Shown: in pieces, positions 34,091 through 43,633 of the stretch
Position numbering within the stretch: position 1 is the first letter of the stretch
Layout of the letters: each line of letters begins with the position of its first letter
Assembly (NCBI RefSeq): GCF_026196735.1
Contig: NZ_JAPHUF010000003.1
Location: forward strand, 1 to 64,000
Direction: 5' to 3'
From: Sulfurimonas sp.
Lineage (GTDB): Bacteria; Campylobacterota; Campylobacteria; Campylobacterales; Sulfurimonadaceae
Length of the DNA stretch: 64,000 nucleotides
Notes under the pieces: generated by a model
The model's database searches: none
Told to the model about the DNA's origin: nothing
The model's input: only the letters and a program-made list of their open reading frames with translations
Translations under genes and position numbers: made by a program

Positions 34091-35533
34091 CTAAAACGAA
34101 TGAGCGCCGTGAGCACCAATAGAAAAGTTTGCCTGAAGTATAATAGTATCTATTTTTTCTCTCATGCCATCTTCATTATAGAGTGCTTCATTACGGTTGT
34201 ATTGAAGTCTGAATTTTGCAAATTCACTTGTTCTGTACTCTATCATTGTAGAGTATTTATTTAAGTCGGTTGGTTTATTTAGGTCTATGCCATTTGCAGC
34301 TACATCATTTTTGTAGATTGTGTCATATCTGGCACCTATTTTCCAATTTTTGTCTATTGCGTAAATCAACTGAGTGTAGAGTCCGGCTTGTTCTTTTGTT
34401 AAATTTGGGCTGCTTACAACAGCTCCTGTGCCATCAAGATTGTACTGTACGCCATCCATATCTCTCATCAACCATTCACTTTGCCAAGTCAAAAAACTGT
34501 ATGAATCGAAGTAGTGTTTTATAGTTAAATCAGCTCCATATAGTACAGAGTCAGCACTAAATACATGAGGCCCATCTTCATCATCGCTATGGTCAATTCT
34601 TGAGGTTCCATTTGCATAAGAGAGACCACCTAAAACAGTTGTATCTTCAATATCAAAAGATGTTTTTGCATAAGCCACAAATAGTGATGGAGCGCGAGAA
34701 CCTTTTGCAATAGGATCTTGGGCGTCACCTATAGTAGCGTTACCAAACATCTGCTCATTTTCCCCTTGTAAGACTTCTGCACCAAGCATTAAGTAATTTT
34801 TTGTAGGAGCTGTCCACTGAAGTTGAAGTCCTTTTTCGTTTAAGCCATGCATTCCTAAAAAGCTCTCATAAACTAAAGGCATATCAGCAAAATCCCAAGC
34901 ATGGTGATGCTGTTCATTTAAATATCCAAAATTTGAGTTAAATTTTCCGCCCTTTACCCTTGTTCCATATCCAAGAGCCGTTGATGTAAAAAATAACTCC
35001 TCTATCTCAACACCATGTTCTGAGAAGTGAAATATACCATCCATAGTAAAAAATGGGTCAACTGCACTTGATAACACTAATTCAGCATAGTTAAGATTAA
35101 ATCCGTTACTTGCATTATAAGTCGAATGCGAATCTCCATCATGTGAGTGAGAACCAAGCAGTCCGTGAGCTACACCCGGAACTTCCAGATGAGCAGCTTC
35201 GTCATCTTTTTTACTTCTGCTTACATAAGAAGTATCCATTATAAGTGAAATATCTGGCATATATTGAGACTGCATAAATGTTGCATTTTTAGTCTCACTT
35301 GCTTGCTTTTTTTGCACAGCATTCTCTTGATGATTATGCGCTGTTTTAATATCAAGTTTTTGTATATAATTTTGTTCATTTGAAGCATCAGCCTGCTCAA
35401 GCTTTTGTATTTTTTTTAGTAGTTTTTCTATCATCAGCTGCTGTTTGTCCATCTGTGCTTTTAACTGCTCTAAATCTGTGTCAGCTAAAAGAAATGAAGA
35501 CGCAACTAATGATAAGCATATTAGCTTTTTCAT
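34091..35533 (-). CDS. Zinc-associated outer-membrane porin-like protein
   Basis: A 480-residue exported protein. A signal peptide (MKKLICLSLVASSFLLA) is followed by a coiled coil (residues 20-50), a His-rich segment (GLLGSHSHDGDSHS; later NEQHHHAWDFADMP) and a long beta barrel ending IGAHGAHSF. It is upstream of znuA and znuB in the same direction, 9 nt from znuA, and likely moves zinc across the outer membrane. It is not a TonB receptor: no TonB box or plug is seen. Confidence 0.75.
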   Translation of the reverse strand: MKKLICLSLVASSFLLADTDLEQLKAQMDKQQLMIEKLLKKIQKLEQADASNEQNYIQKLDIKTAHNHQENAVQKKQASETKNATFMQSQYMPDISLIMDTSYVSRSKKDDEAAHLEVPGVAHGLLGSHSHDGDSHSTYNASNGFNLNYAELVLSSAVDPFFTMDGIFHFSEHGVEIEELFFTSTALGYGTRVKGGKFNSNFGYLNEQHHHAWDFADMPLVYESFLGMHGLNEKGLQLQWTAPTKNYLMLGAEVLQGENEQMFGNATIGDAQDPIAKGSRAPSLFVAYAKTSFDIEDTTVLGGLSYANGTSRIDHSDDEDGPHVFSADSVLYGADLTIKHYFDSYSFLTWQSEWLMRDMDGVQYNLDGTGAVVSSPNLTKEQAGLYTQLIYAIDKNWKIGARYDTIYKNDVAANGIDLNKPTDLNKYSTMIEYRTSEFAKFRLQYNRNEALYNEDGMREKIDTIILQANFSIGAHGAHSF

Positions 35534-35555
35534 AGTTTTATCCTATATATATTTA

Positions 35556-35640
35556 TAACGCTTAATGAGCAAGAGCCCATCAAGCTACGCTTGCCGCTAT
35601 GGCACTAAAGCTTGACGCTGTTGCGTCAGAAGTTATTTGT
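35556..35640 (-). other. Multi-hairpin intergenic element before the zinc porin gene
   Basis: Outer arms ATAAC (35555-35559) and GTTAT enclose TCAAGCT (35580-35586) paired with AGCTTGA (35609-35615), an inner TGCC/GGCA pair, and the hairpin GACGC-TGTT-GCGTC (35614-35627) which competes with it. It lies between the putative chaperone gene and the porin gene. It may be an RNA switch, processing site or dispersed repeat. Confidence 0.45.
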
Positions 35641-35661
35641 ATGAGTGTTTTTATTGGGTAG

Positions 35662-35931
35662 TTAGGAAACTAAAGGAGGTGCGCGGTTCTGGTTGGATTT
35701 GTTTTTGACATGTAGATTTGAGATTTGAGAATTTTGTAAAATATCTTCAAAGTGAAAAACTTCAACATTTTTAGAGTTATCAATGATATCAACAGAAGTT
35801 AGTTTGTCATTAACATGATAAACCAGACATGCCGATGAGTCATCATCATGTGTAATATGCTCCAGCTCATGGATTGCTGAGAGGCTTGTAGCAATAACAA
35901 AAAATATTGATAAGAGTATTCTTAGTTTCAT
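35662..35931 (-). CDS. Small exported His/Cys protein, putative zinc chaperone
   Basis: An 89-residue protein with a signal peptide (MKLRILLSIFFVIATSLS) and the motif HELEHITHDDDSSACLVYH, which resembles the small periplasmic zinc chaperone-type proteins found beside zinc ABC uptake genes. It is the first gene of the cluster chaperone-porin-znuA-znuB. The -10 box (TAAAAT) ends 7 nt before the ATG. Confidence 0.65.
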   Translation of the reverse strand: MKLRILLSIFFVIATSLSAIHELEHITHDDDSSACLVYHVNDKLTSVDIIDNSKNVEVFHFEDILQNSQISNLHVKNKSNQNRAPPLVS

Positions 35932-35938
35932 AAGTGCA

Positions 35939-35944
35939 ATTTTA
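35939..35944 (-). promoter_or_regulatory. -10 box of zinc chaperone gene, leaderless type
   Basis: On the minus strand GC-TAAAAT is followed by TGCACTT and ATG. No Shine-Dalgarno sequence is present. It is back to back with the helicase promoter. Confidence 0.4.
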
Positions 35945-35968
35945 GCATATTTTGTTTTTGTTTTAGGC

Positions 35969-35974
35969 TACAAT
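35969..35974 (+). promoter_or_regulatory. -10 box of Suv3-like helicase gene, leaderless type
   Basis: GGC-TACAAT ends 5 nt before the ATG at 35980, without a ribosome-binding site. Confidence 0.45.
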
Positions 35975-35979
35975 AGCAT

Positions 35980-38817
35980 ATGTCAAAGAAAAATAAAAAA
36001 AATACTAAAATAAACCAAAAAATAAGAAAATATTTTGATGACGATCCTTTCGATGTCGGCATAGAAAGAGTAAGCTCTGATACACTAAGTGAACTCTTCG
36101 CAACTCTTGGAATATATGATGTTGAACACAAAAAAGATGTGCTCGTAAAAACAGTTAGAATGTTGTGGAGTGAAGCGGATAGCGACTTTCGTCAAGATAT
36201 TTTAAACTTTTTTGCTTCAAATGGTGAGATTTACAGATCAAATACTCCAAAACAGCCAAATTTAGATAGAGAAGACAAGATAGATATGCTGCTTCAAGAG
36301 TTAAAGGTAACTCACGATGAAGCTGTCTTACTGCATGAAGCCTTCCATGACATAAGAAGCAAAAAGATAACCATTGAGAAGATGGAGTCTAAACTTCGCC
36401 ATATTCGCTTTGAGCTGAAAAAAGAGAGACTTCAAAAGGCACTTGAGGGTGTTTTTGATATAGATGATTCTTTAGAGTTTAACGCTTCTGTTCACTATGT
36501 ACTTTATGCTCAAAGCTTTCACAAGATACTGACATTAAACACTAAAGTATATAACTATGAATACCTTCAAGATACAGATGAAGATATACTCATAGCCGAG
36601 ATATCAGAAGAAAAAGATAAAGTTGTAAAGGCAAAACAGGCTGAGATAAACAATTTTATAAAAAATTTGCCAAAAAAACATAAATACCTGACTCAAAAAG
36701 AGATAGTTGCTTCACTGCGTGCTTCACCTCCAAAAACAAAGGTCTCTTATCCTCTTATTAAAGAGAGTATTTTAAGCAGTATTATAGAGGGAGAGCTTGG
36801 GTCTGTTGAGTTAGAGCTTCATGACGAGGAACTTTTGATTCGATTGGAGCAAAAGTGTAAACTTCCACATGTAGATAAAACGCAAGATTATATTTTAGAG
36901 TTACATGTAGAGCTGAATTCTCTGCTAGAGGATATTTGGAAGTCAAAAGAGCTTGATTTTTGTGAAGTTATAGATGAATCAAAAAAAGAGCATGAAGAGC
37001 AGTTTTACCGTGATTTAAATGATGTGGTTGAAGAGTGTGGAAAATATGCAGCCCTACTTCATTTAAGTGATGAGGAGCTACATCTAAAAGTTTACAATGT
37101 CTTACTTGATTTGCTTCCTTTTTCTTTAGCAATTACACCAAAAATACTTAGAAAAACCGTAAAAAGATTTATAGATGAAACTCGCGATGAGATAATCAAG
37201 ATGCAAAGACAGGCGCTTCTAGCAAGAACGATACGAGACTTTAAAAATCTGTTTCCTCAAGCTAGAAGTATGAGAAGAAAACTCATCCTTCATATAGGTC
37301 CTACAAACAGCGGTAAAACATATCAGGCAATGCAAAAACTTAGAAATGCAGATACCGGTTACTATTTAGCTCCACTAAGACTTTTAGCACTTGAGGGTTA
37401 CGAAGAGTTAAAAGAAAATAACATTGAGGCTTCTCTTATAACAGGTGAAGAGCAGATTCTGGATGAAAATGCGACTCATATAAGCTCTACGATTGAGATG
37501 ATTAATTTTGAAGTTGATGTCGATGTATGTGTAATCGATGAAGTACAGATGATAGATGACCGTGATCGTGGCTGGGCATGGGCAAATGCCATCATCGGAG
37601 CACCTGCGAGTGAAGTCATAATGACTGGCTCGTCAAACTCAAAAGAGGCTATCATAGCCTTAGCCGAGTACCTTGGTGAAGAGCTTGAAATCGTAGAGTT
37701 TGAGAGAAAAAATCCCTTGACCCTCCTAGAGTCTTCTACAGATATAAAAAATGTCCAAGAGGGAACGGCAATAATCGCCTTTAGCAGAAAAGATGTACTA
37801 AAACTAAAGCAAAAATTCTCACGAGATTTCAGCGTAAGTGTTGTTTACGGAAACCTTTCTCCCGAAGTCAGACGCGAAGAAGCTAAAAAATTTCGCTCAG
37901 GCGAAACACAGATACTTGTTGCAACTGATGCCATCGCGATGGGAATGAATCTGCCAATAAAAACTATACTCTTCTCAGCTGCTGAAAAATTTGACGGTGT
38001 AACCCAAAGAAGTCTGCTCTCGAGTGAAATTCATCAAATCTCAGGACGCGCAGGACGATATGGTCTTCATGAAGAGGGCTTCGTAGGAGCTTTAAGTTCT
38101 GATGTTTTAAATATTGTGAAAAAGAATTTTCGCAAAGAGGCACACACTATAAATATTCCTTTTAAAGTTATGGCAAATCTTGAACATATAAAACTTGTTG
38201 GAAATATTTTAGAAGAGAGCTCTTTGAGTGAGATTTTAAAGTTTTTTGGGAAAAATATGGAGTTTAACGGTCCATTTATTGCATCAAATCTTGATGACAT
38301 GTTAGAAGCTGCTTTGATAGTTGACATGTACGATTTGGATATAGCTACAAAGTATCATTTAGCATGTGCTCCATTGACTCTGAAATCACCATATATTATA
38401 GGAGCATTTGAGAGTTATTTGATTGCACTAGAAAAGAAGATGCCCATCCCATATGTTACACCGACTCTCAATGGAGTTTATGCGCAGACATCGGTTGAGC
38501 TTTTGCGTGCTGAAGATATGGTAAAGGAGATTTCACTCTATCTTTGGCTTGGCTACAGGTTTAAAGAGTATTTTCCAGATGCACATAAAGCCCGTGTAGC
38601 AAGGGGAGTTTTAAACAAATATATAGAGGAGTCTCTACATCAAGGTCAACTCGCTTCCGTGTGCAGATTATGTCACGCGCCTCTGCCTATAAACACACAA
38701 TATAGTATCTGTCAATCATGCTTTAAAAAGCATTATACGACTAGGGGTTTAAGAGAAAGACGAAGAGAGGATAGAGGCAGAGGGGATAAAAATAAAAAAG
38801 ACAGAAGAAAATCCTAG
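35980..38817 (+). CDS. Suv3-like RNA helicase with large N-terminal extension
   Basis: A 945-residue superfamily 2 helicase. The first 430 residues are a helical, charged region without a recognised domain. The core follows: Walker A IGPTNSGKTYQAM, YYLAPLRLLALEGYE, the DEVQ box VIDEVQMIDDRDRGWAW, TGSS, VVYGNLSPEVRREEAKKF, ATDAIAMGMNLP and QISGRAGRYG, which are typical of Suv3 RNA helicases. The C-terminus carries a four-Cys zinc finger (CRLCHAPLP ... CQSCF) and a basic tail. Mitochondrial Suv3 works with RNase II/PNPase-type nucleases; a role in RNA turnover is inferred. Confidence 0.9.
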   Translation: MSKKNKKNTKINQKIRKYFDDDPFDVGIERVSSDTLSELFATLGIYDVEHKKDVLVKTVRMLWSEADSDFRQDILNFFASNGEIYRSNTPKQPNLDREDKIDMLLQELKVTHDEAVLLHEAFHDIRSKKITIEKMESKLRHIRFELKKERLQKALEGVFDIDDSLEFNASVHYVLYAQSFHKILTLNTKVYNYEYLQDTDEDILIAEISEEKDKVVKAKQAEINNFIKNLPKKHKYLTQKEIVASLRASPPKTKVSYPLIKESILSSIIEGELGSVELELHDEELLIRLEQKCKLPHVDKTQDYILELHVELNSLLEDIWKSKELDFCEVIDESKKEHEEQFYRDLNDVVEECGKYAALLHLSDEELHLKVYNVLLDLLPFSLAITPKILRKTVKRFIDETRDEIIKMQRQALLARTIRDFKNLFPQARSMRRKLILHIGPTNSGKTYQAMQKLRNADTGYYLAPLRLLALEGYEELKENNIEASLITGEEQILDENATHISSTIEMINFEVDVDVCVIDEVQMIDDRDRGWAWANAIIGAPASEVIMTGSSNSKEAIIALAEYLGEELEIVEFERKNPLTLLESSTDIKNVQEGTAIIAFSRKDVLKLKQKFSRDFSVSVVYGNLSPEVRREEAKKFRSGETQILVATDAIAMGMNLPIKTILFSAAEKFDGVTQRSLLSSEIHQISGRAGRYGLHEEGFVGALSSDVLNIVKKNFRKEAHTINIPFKVMANLEHIKLVGNILEESSLSEILKFFGKNMEFNGPFIASNLDDMLEAALIVDMYDLDIATKYHLACAPLTLKSPYIIGAFESYLIALEKKMPIPYVTPTLNGVYAQTSVELLRAEDMVKEISLYLWLGYRFKEYFPDAHKARVARGVLNKYIEESLHQGQLASVCRLCHAPLPINTQYSICQSCFKKHYTTRGLRERRREDRGRGDKNKKDRRKS

Positions 38818-38820
38818 CTC

Positions 38821-39876
38821 TTACATGGTATACATGATTAGTTCTATCGCTTCTAAAAGCTCTTTATTGGTGTTTTTGTTTGTGTAGGCATAAGCCAGTG
38901 CCGCGCCGGCTCCAACACCCTCTTTAGCTTCTCCCTCATCATACTTTTTTAGTATAGGAATTTCTGCATTTGCAAATGAAAAACTTGTGTGCAAAGCATG
39001 TGGAGTGTAGCTAAGAAGTGATAACAGATGTTTTATATCTGAATTTTCATCGTTTGCAACCCAAGATGTAGTAGCAAGTGTAATATTGTCACTTTTAACT
39101 CTCATAAGCACATCTTCTCTCAGGGCATCTGCTACTAGCAGACATGCAGCCATCTGTGTTCCGCCAGCTAAAACTATATGAAATCTTCGTGAAGCCTCAA
39201 GCAAAAAACCTGCACAAAATATAAGCATATTATCGCTCACAATTGATAGTTTTTCAAACCTGCTCATCTCGCTGCTTATTAGTGAAAGTGCTTTTTCAAC
39301 TGTTTTGCTTTTTATGTCATCAGGAGAGTTTAAAAAACTGGATGAGAAGTCATTTTTACACTCATAGCCAAGTGCCAAAGCGGTAGCTGCTGCCGTAGTT
39401 GTCCCACTAGGAACACACTCTGCTAGTATAAGGTAATTTCCCTTTAACTCATAGCTTTTTCCTGCCTTCATTCCCTTTTCAAAGAGACTTTTTGCGTCTA
39501 TATTCGCCCCTGTTGCAATAGAGTCAGATGGTAAAATTCCAAAACTTTGACATGTAGAGTTTTGAGGAGATTTACTAAGTCCTAAGTCTAAGATTTCTAT
39601 GGAGCTAAAAGGAGTTAAGTTATGTACTGCTCTTGTTATGATAGCCGGCGAAGGAACACCGGTTGGAGTCTCTGCAAGTTCGCTTAAAGAGAAGACTTTT
39701 TGATTTGTTATAAACTCTGCGTCAAGTGTTGGAGTGAGGTAGATTTTGCCAGGTATTCCAGCTTGAGTTATACCCTTAATCTCACAAGTTTTTGTAACAG
39801 AAGCTGCAAGTAAAAAGTCCGCTTTTCCTGTTGGGATGGTGTCTGGTTCGTTTGTAAATATGTTATATGTTTTCAA
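38821..39876 (-). CDS. cobT: Nicotinate-nucleotide:lower-ligand-base phosphoribosyltransferase, TIGR00303-type CobT
   Basis: A 351-residue CobT-related protein of the archaeal/Campylobacterota type. It makes the alpha-ribotide of the lower ligand base for cobamides. Signatures are VPSGTTTAAATALALGYE and VLAGGTQMAACLLVADAL. The start is a TTG with GGAG 9 nt upstream, overlapping cobC by 14 nt. It is the last gene of the cobU-cobS-cobC-cobT unit and ends 3 nt from the convergent helicase stop. Confidence 0.85.
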   Translation of the reverse strand: MKTYNIFTNEPDTIPTGKADFLLAASVTKTCEIKGITQAGIPGKIYLTPTLDAEFITNQKVFSLSELAETPTGVPSPAIITRAVHNLTPFSSIEILDLGLSKSPQNSTCQSFGILPSDSIATGANIDAKSLFEKGMKAGKSYELKGNYLILAECVPSGTTTAAATALALGYECKNDFSSSFLNSPDDIKSKTVEKALSLISSEMSRFEKLSIVSDNMLIFCAGFLLEASRRFHIVLAGGTQMAACLLVADALREDVLMRVKSDNITLATTSWVANDENSDIKHLLSLLSYTPHALHTSFSFANAEIPILKKYDEGEAKEGVGAGAALAYAYTNKNTNKELLEAIELIMYTM

Positions 39877-40399
39877 TTATAAAATCTCCATAATCTATTT
39901 TAATTTTAAAAGCTTCTTCAAGCGAAATATTTTTTTTAAGAGTAAGAAGAGTTCGTATTACTCCAGCGTGAGTAACAACAAGAATATGCTCTTTTTTTAG
40001 CGATGGCAAATAAGCTGTGAAAAACTTTTTTACTCTTTGTTTATACTCTTCATAAGGTTCGCCGTCAAGCGCTTGTATCCATTGCAAAAAGTCTATATAC
40101 TCTATCTCGCCCTTGGCAATTATTTCATCAAAACTTAGCCCTTCATGCCTTCCCCACGACTTCTCTCTGAGTTTGTCTGTGTAGATTGCATCATTGACAT
40201 GTAAGGAGTGTTTTAGAGTCTCTTTTGCGCGAGGCAAATCCGAGCAAAAAACAGCATCAAACTCTTGAGAATCTAGTTTTTTTGCTAACTCTTTCGCTTG
40301 ATTCTTTCCATTTTCAGATAGACCTATATTATTGTGCCCGTTATAACAGCCTATGAACTCTTTTTCAACTTCGCTGTGTCGAACAAGTGTTACTCTCAT
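39863..40399 (-). CDS. cobC: Histidine phosphatase, probable alpha-ribazole phosphatase CobC
   Basis: A 178-residue phosphoglycerate-mutase-like phosphatase with LVRHSEVE (catalytic Arg-His), FCSDLPRAKET, REKSWGRHEG and VVTHAGVIRTLL (second His). Alpha-ribazole phosphatase removes the 5'-phosphate in cobamide lower-ligand assembly; the neighbours cobS and cobT support this over other phosphatases. It overlaps cobS by 4 nt. Confidence 0.88.
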   Translation of the reverse strand: MRVTLVRHSEVEKEFIGCYNGHNNIGLSENGKNQAKELAKKLDSQEFDAVFCSDLPRAKETLKHSLHVNDAIYTDKLREKSWGRHEGLSFDEIIAKGEIEYIDFLQWIQALDGEPYEEYKQRVKKFFTAYLPSLKKEHILVVTHAGVIRTLLTLKKNISLEEAFKIKIDYGDFIIENI

Positions 40400-41139
40400 G
40401 CAAGCAGACCAAAGAGAACAACATTTAGCAACAGCAATTCTGTTACCTCAATTGTAAAACCGTAGATATCTCCTGTAAATCCGCCATATCTCTTTATAAA
40501 AAAGTGTTTTATAACAAACAAGACTAACAAAGAACTAACAAGCAGCAAAAAAGCGTTAAATATAAAAGCTATGATAGCGGAGTAGATTATCGCCCATGTG
40601 AGTTGTGATTTTGTAAACTCCTGCTTTGCTAAAGTCGCCATACCGTTTGGATTGATATAAGGGTAAAGATATATTGCTAAAACTGCGTTTAGTCTTGAGA
40701 GCATCAAGATGGTCGGAAGTAAATAGAGCAACTCTTCATAATCTGTAAGAAATAGAGATACAGATGAGGCTTTGAAAATTAAAAAAACCACACTTATTAT
40801 CATACCCATTCCGCCGACATGTGAGTCTTTCATAACCTCTAAGGCTCTATCTTTATGGACATAAAGCCCATCTATCGTGTCACTAAATCCATCAAGATGA
40901 AGCGCACCCGTTAGCAATACCCAAAGAGTAAAAATAATGATGCACAAGTGAGCTGATGAAATCTGCGGGCTTAAAAATGTATAAACAGCCCATAAAATAC
41001 CGCCGAGGATAAAGCCTACAAGAGGGTAAAACATAACGGCATAACCGTTGATGCCTTTATAGAAATCATGTACTTTAAAAAAGGGAACAGTTGTCAGCAT
41101 TGATACTGCAAGCGCAAAACCTTTAAATATATCTTTCAT
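40396..41139 (-). CDS. cobS: Adenosylcobinamide-GDP ribazoletransferase CobS
   Basis: An integral membrane enzyme of 247 residues that joins adenosylcobinamide-GDP to alpha-ribazole (phosphate). The signatures LLTGALHLDGFSDTIDGLYVHKDRALEVMKDSHVGGMGMI (in parts) and GGFTGDIYG are present, with about seven membrane helices. It overlaps both neighbouring genes by 4 nt. Confidence 0.96.
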   Translation of the reverse strand: MKDIFKGFALAVSMLTTVPFFKVHDFYKGINGYAVMFYPLVGFILGGILWAVYTFLSPQISSAHLCIIIFTLWVLLTGALHLDGFSDTIDGLYVHKDRALEVMKDSHVGGMGMIISVVFLIFKASSVSLFLTDYEELLYLLPTILMLSRLNAVLAIYLYPYINPNGMATLAKQEFTKSQLTWAIIYSAIIAFIFNAFLLLVSSLLVLFVIKHFFIKRYGGFTGDIYGFTIEVTELLLLNVVLFGLLA

Positions 41140-41639
41140 TTTATTCTCGTTGATATACCTGCAATAGTATGATAGACTTCTTCACATCTGCTTGCTATAA
41201 GTTGAGAGAGTTTTCCGCTGATATCTACAAACTCACGGGAGAGTTTATTATCTGGAATTATTCCCGTTCCGACATCATTTAAAACAAAAACCACACTTTT
41301 ATCAAGTTCTAAAACAGCCTCTAGTTCATTTGCCATATCATCAAAACAAAAGCCGTGATAAAGCATATTGTTTATCCACATGCTTACACACTCTACTAAA
41401 ACTGTGCTTTGACATGTAGAAATGCTTTCATAAAGTTTTAAAGGCTCTTCAAGGGTTATAAACCTGTCTTGTCTAGATTTTTTATGCTCATCAATTCTTA
41501 TTTGCATACCCTCATCGATAAACTCCGTAGTTGCTAAGTAGATAGGCTTTGTTGTAGAGTTATTGAGTGCATAATTTTGGGCATTAAAAGACTTCCCGCT
41601 TTTGATACCGCCGATAAAAAGAGTTTTTTTTCTTTTCAT
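41136..41639 (-). CDS. cobU: Adenosylcobinamide kinase/guanylyltransferase CobU
   Basis: A 167-residue bifunctional enzyme that phosphorylates adenosylcobinamide and adds GMP. The P-loop reads FIGGIKSGKSFNAQ; further markers are RIDEHKKSRQDRFITLEEP (guanylyl acceptor His), VLVECVSMWINNML and NDVGTGIIPDNKLSREFVDISG. It starts the nucleotide-loop group and follows the diguanylate cyclase gene by 3 nt. Confidence 0.95.
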   Translation of the reverse strand: MKRKKTLFIGGIKSGKSFNAQNYALNNSTTKPIYLATTEFIDEGMQIRIDEHKKSRQDRFITLEEPLKLYESISTCQSTVLVECVSMWINNMLYHGFCFDDMANELEAVLELDKSVVFVLNDVGTGIIPDNKLSREFVDISGKLSQLIASRCEEVYHTIAGISTRIK

Positions 41640-41642
41640 GCT

Positions 41643-43571
41643 CTAACACTCTTGAGATACGAGCTGATTTCGTCCGGCATCTTTAGCACGATAAAGCAGT
41701 TCATCAACACGCTGAAGTATTGCGTCTTCATCCATAATGCATGGAGCAGTCATATTTAAAAGTCCCAATGAAATCGTTACTACATCTGAACACTCACTGT
41801 CTTTATGTTCTATTTGAAGATCCTCTACTGCTTTGATTAGTATCGAAGAAAAAGCAATCGCTTCTTCATTGTTTTTCATATCCGAGTAAATAACCATAAA
41901 CTCTTCTCCCCCAACTCTAAAGAGGTAGTCACTAGGGCGCTGAAGCTTCTCAGAGATTTGTGAAACAACTTTTTGTAAGACTTCATCACCTTTTATATGT
42001 CCATATGTGTCATTATATTTTTTAAAGTAGTCTATATCAATCATAGCGATACATAGCATACTCTCTTGTCGTTTTGCACGCTTGATTTCTTTGGTAAATA
42101 TTTGGTTGAAAAAACGGCGGTTGTAAGCACCGGTCAATTCATCTTTTATAGATATCTCTTCGATTCGTTTTTGATCGGTTATATTTTCTCTAATCGCCGT
42201 AAAACCTGCAATCTCATCGTTTTTTATTATTGGCGCTACATGATTTTTGACCCAATATACATCCCCGTTTTTGCCAATATTTTTCATTTCGCCTGTCCAG
42301 CTTTCGCCTTTTAAAATACTATCCCACATCTCTTTATAGAGGGTTACCGGGGTATCAGGGCTTTTTAAAATACGGTGATTTACTCCTATGAGCTCATCTT
42401 TAGAGTAGCCTGTTAGTTTACTAAATGCACTACTGACATCAGTAATATTTCCATCCAAATCAGTACTTGACATATAAACATATTTGTCAATAATATCTAG
42501 CTGCGTCTCTAAGTCATCTTTGAATACATTCAACTCTTCATGCAATCTTATCGGATAGCGCGAAAGAGCCATTGAAATAGGTAAAGATATGATTAATATT
42601 ATTACACCCATAACTATAAGATAATCTATTATATTTTTAGTATATTCCAAAATCTTTTCTGTTTTTTCTTCAAGGACAATCTTTAAACCTTCCCCATTTT
42701 TAATAATGCTAGATATATCAAAAGTGAAGTGTTCTTTTTTGTACAACAGATTTAAAATAAAATTATCATTATGAGTCTTTGTTGTATATCTGATATTTTT
42801 CGTATTTTCAAGATATCGCGTCCACTCATATTTTTCGTGGTTTTTAAAATTGCTGGTAAGAATATGAGAGTCTTTGTCTATGATGGCTACATTGAAAAGT
42901 TCTGACTCTATAATTTCATTTAAAATATCTTCCATAAAAATATTTATTATCAAAATACCTTTAAATTCATTGTTAACATAAAATGGCTTAGCAACGCGCA
43001 TAGTTGGGATGATTGGCTTTACTATCTTTCCATATTCCTCATTTAAATCTATCTTTGAAAACCAAATTTCATTTTTGCCAATTTTTTTGATCTCTTCAAA
43101 ATAGTACCTGTCTGACTTGTTTTGCAGAGATTTTTTACCTACTGAGTATGGTGAATAACCAATAGCTTCTCTCTCAACTCTGACAGCCTCATGCCCATGC
43201 TTATCAATAAATCTAAATTGCATAATATTAGGATCTGCATAAGCTATAGTCATCATTATTTCTGCGATGTGACTTTTTTCATGCTTATTTTCTTTTGTAT
43301 CGTTTTGTAAAAAAGTCTCAAATTCTGAAATTCTAGAGACAGCCGTAATATAATTTTCAAAATTACTAGTTTGTGTATATATATAGTTTTGTTTGTAGGC
43401 AAGAATATTTTTTGCTGAGGTGTCAAACTCTTTATGTATTGCATTTAGTTGGTAATTGACGCCTACAAACCCTGAGATAATAGAAATAATTAAACCAATA
43501 GAAATAAATAATATTACAAGAACAAGACGGTAGTGATACTTACTGTCTTTGAAAATCAGTTTATTTAGCAA
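41643..43571 (-). CDS. Cache-PAS-GGDEF diguanylate cyclase
   Basis: A 642-residue membrane-bound c-di-GMP synthase. The first helix is at residues 18-38, then a periplasmic Cache-type sensor to about 310, a second helix, a PAS domain (TDLDGNITDVSSAFSKLTGYS) and a GGDEF domain with intact GGEEF and an RxxD inhibitory site five residues before it (RPSDYLFRVGGEEF). It should be active and product-inhibited. The start is a TTG behind GGGGC. It lies inside the cobamide operon between cobQ and cobU. Confidence 0.92.
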   Translation of the reverse strand: MLNKLIFKDSKYHYRLVLVILFISIGLIISIISGFVGVNYQLNAIHKEFDTSAKNILAYKQNYIYTQTSNFENYITAVSRISEFETFLQNDTKENKHEKSHIAEIMMTIAYADPNIMQFRFIDKHGHEAVRVEREAIGYSPYSVGKKSLQNKSDRYYFEEIKKIGKNEIWFSKIDLNEEYGKIVKPIIPTMRVAKPFYVNNEFKGILIINIFMEDILNEIIESELFNVAIIDKDSHILTSNFKNHEKYEWTRYLENTKNIRYTTKTHNDNFILNLLYKKEHFTFDISSIIKNGEGLKIVLEEKTEKILEYTKNIIDYLIVMGVIILIISLPISMALSRYPIRLHEELNVFKDDLETQLDIIDKYVYMSSTDLDGNITDVSSAFSKLTGYSKDELIGVNHRILKSPDTPVTLYKEMWDSILKGESWTGEMKNIGKNGDVYWVKNHVAPIIKNDEIAGFTAIRENITDQKRIEEISIKDELTGAYNRRFFNQIFTKEIKRAKRQESMLCIAMIDIDYFKKYNDTYGHIKGDEVLQKVVSQISEKLQRPSDYLFRVGGEEFMVIYSDMKNNEEAIAFSSILIKAVEDLQIEHKDSECSDVVTISLGLLNMTAPCIMDEDAILQRVDELLYRAKDAGRNQLVSQEC

Positions 43572-43633
43572 ATCTGCCCCTTGAATATTAAAAAATATTT
43601 ATATTATATATAAATAAGTTTAATTCTAAAATA

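Noticed and set aside
34091-35533. TonB-dependent zinc receptor
   Set aside because: The protein lacks a plug domain and TonB box; it reads as a coiled-coil plus porin-type barrel.
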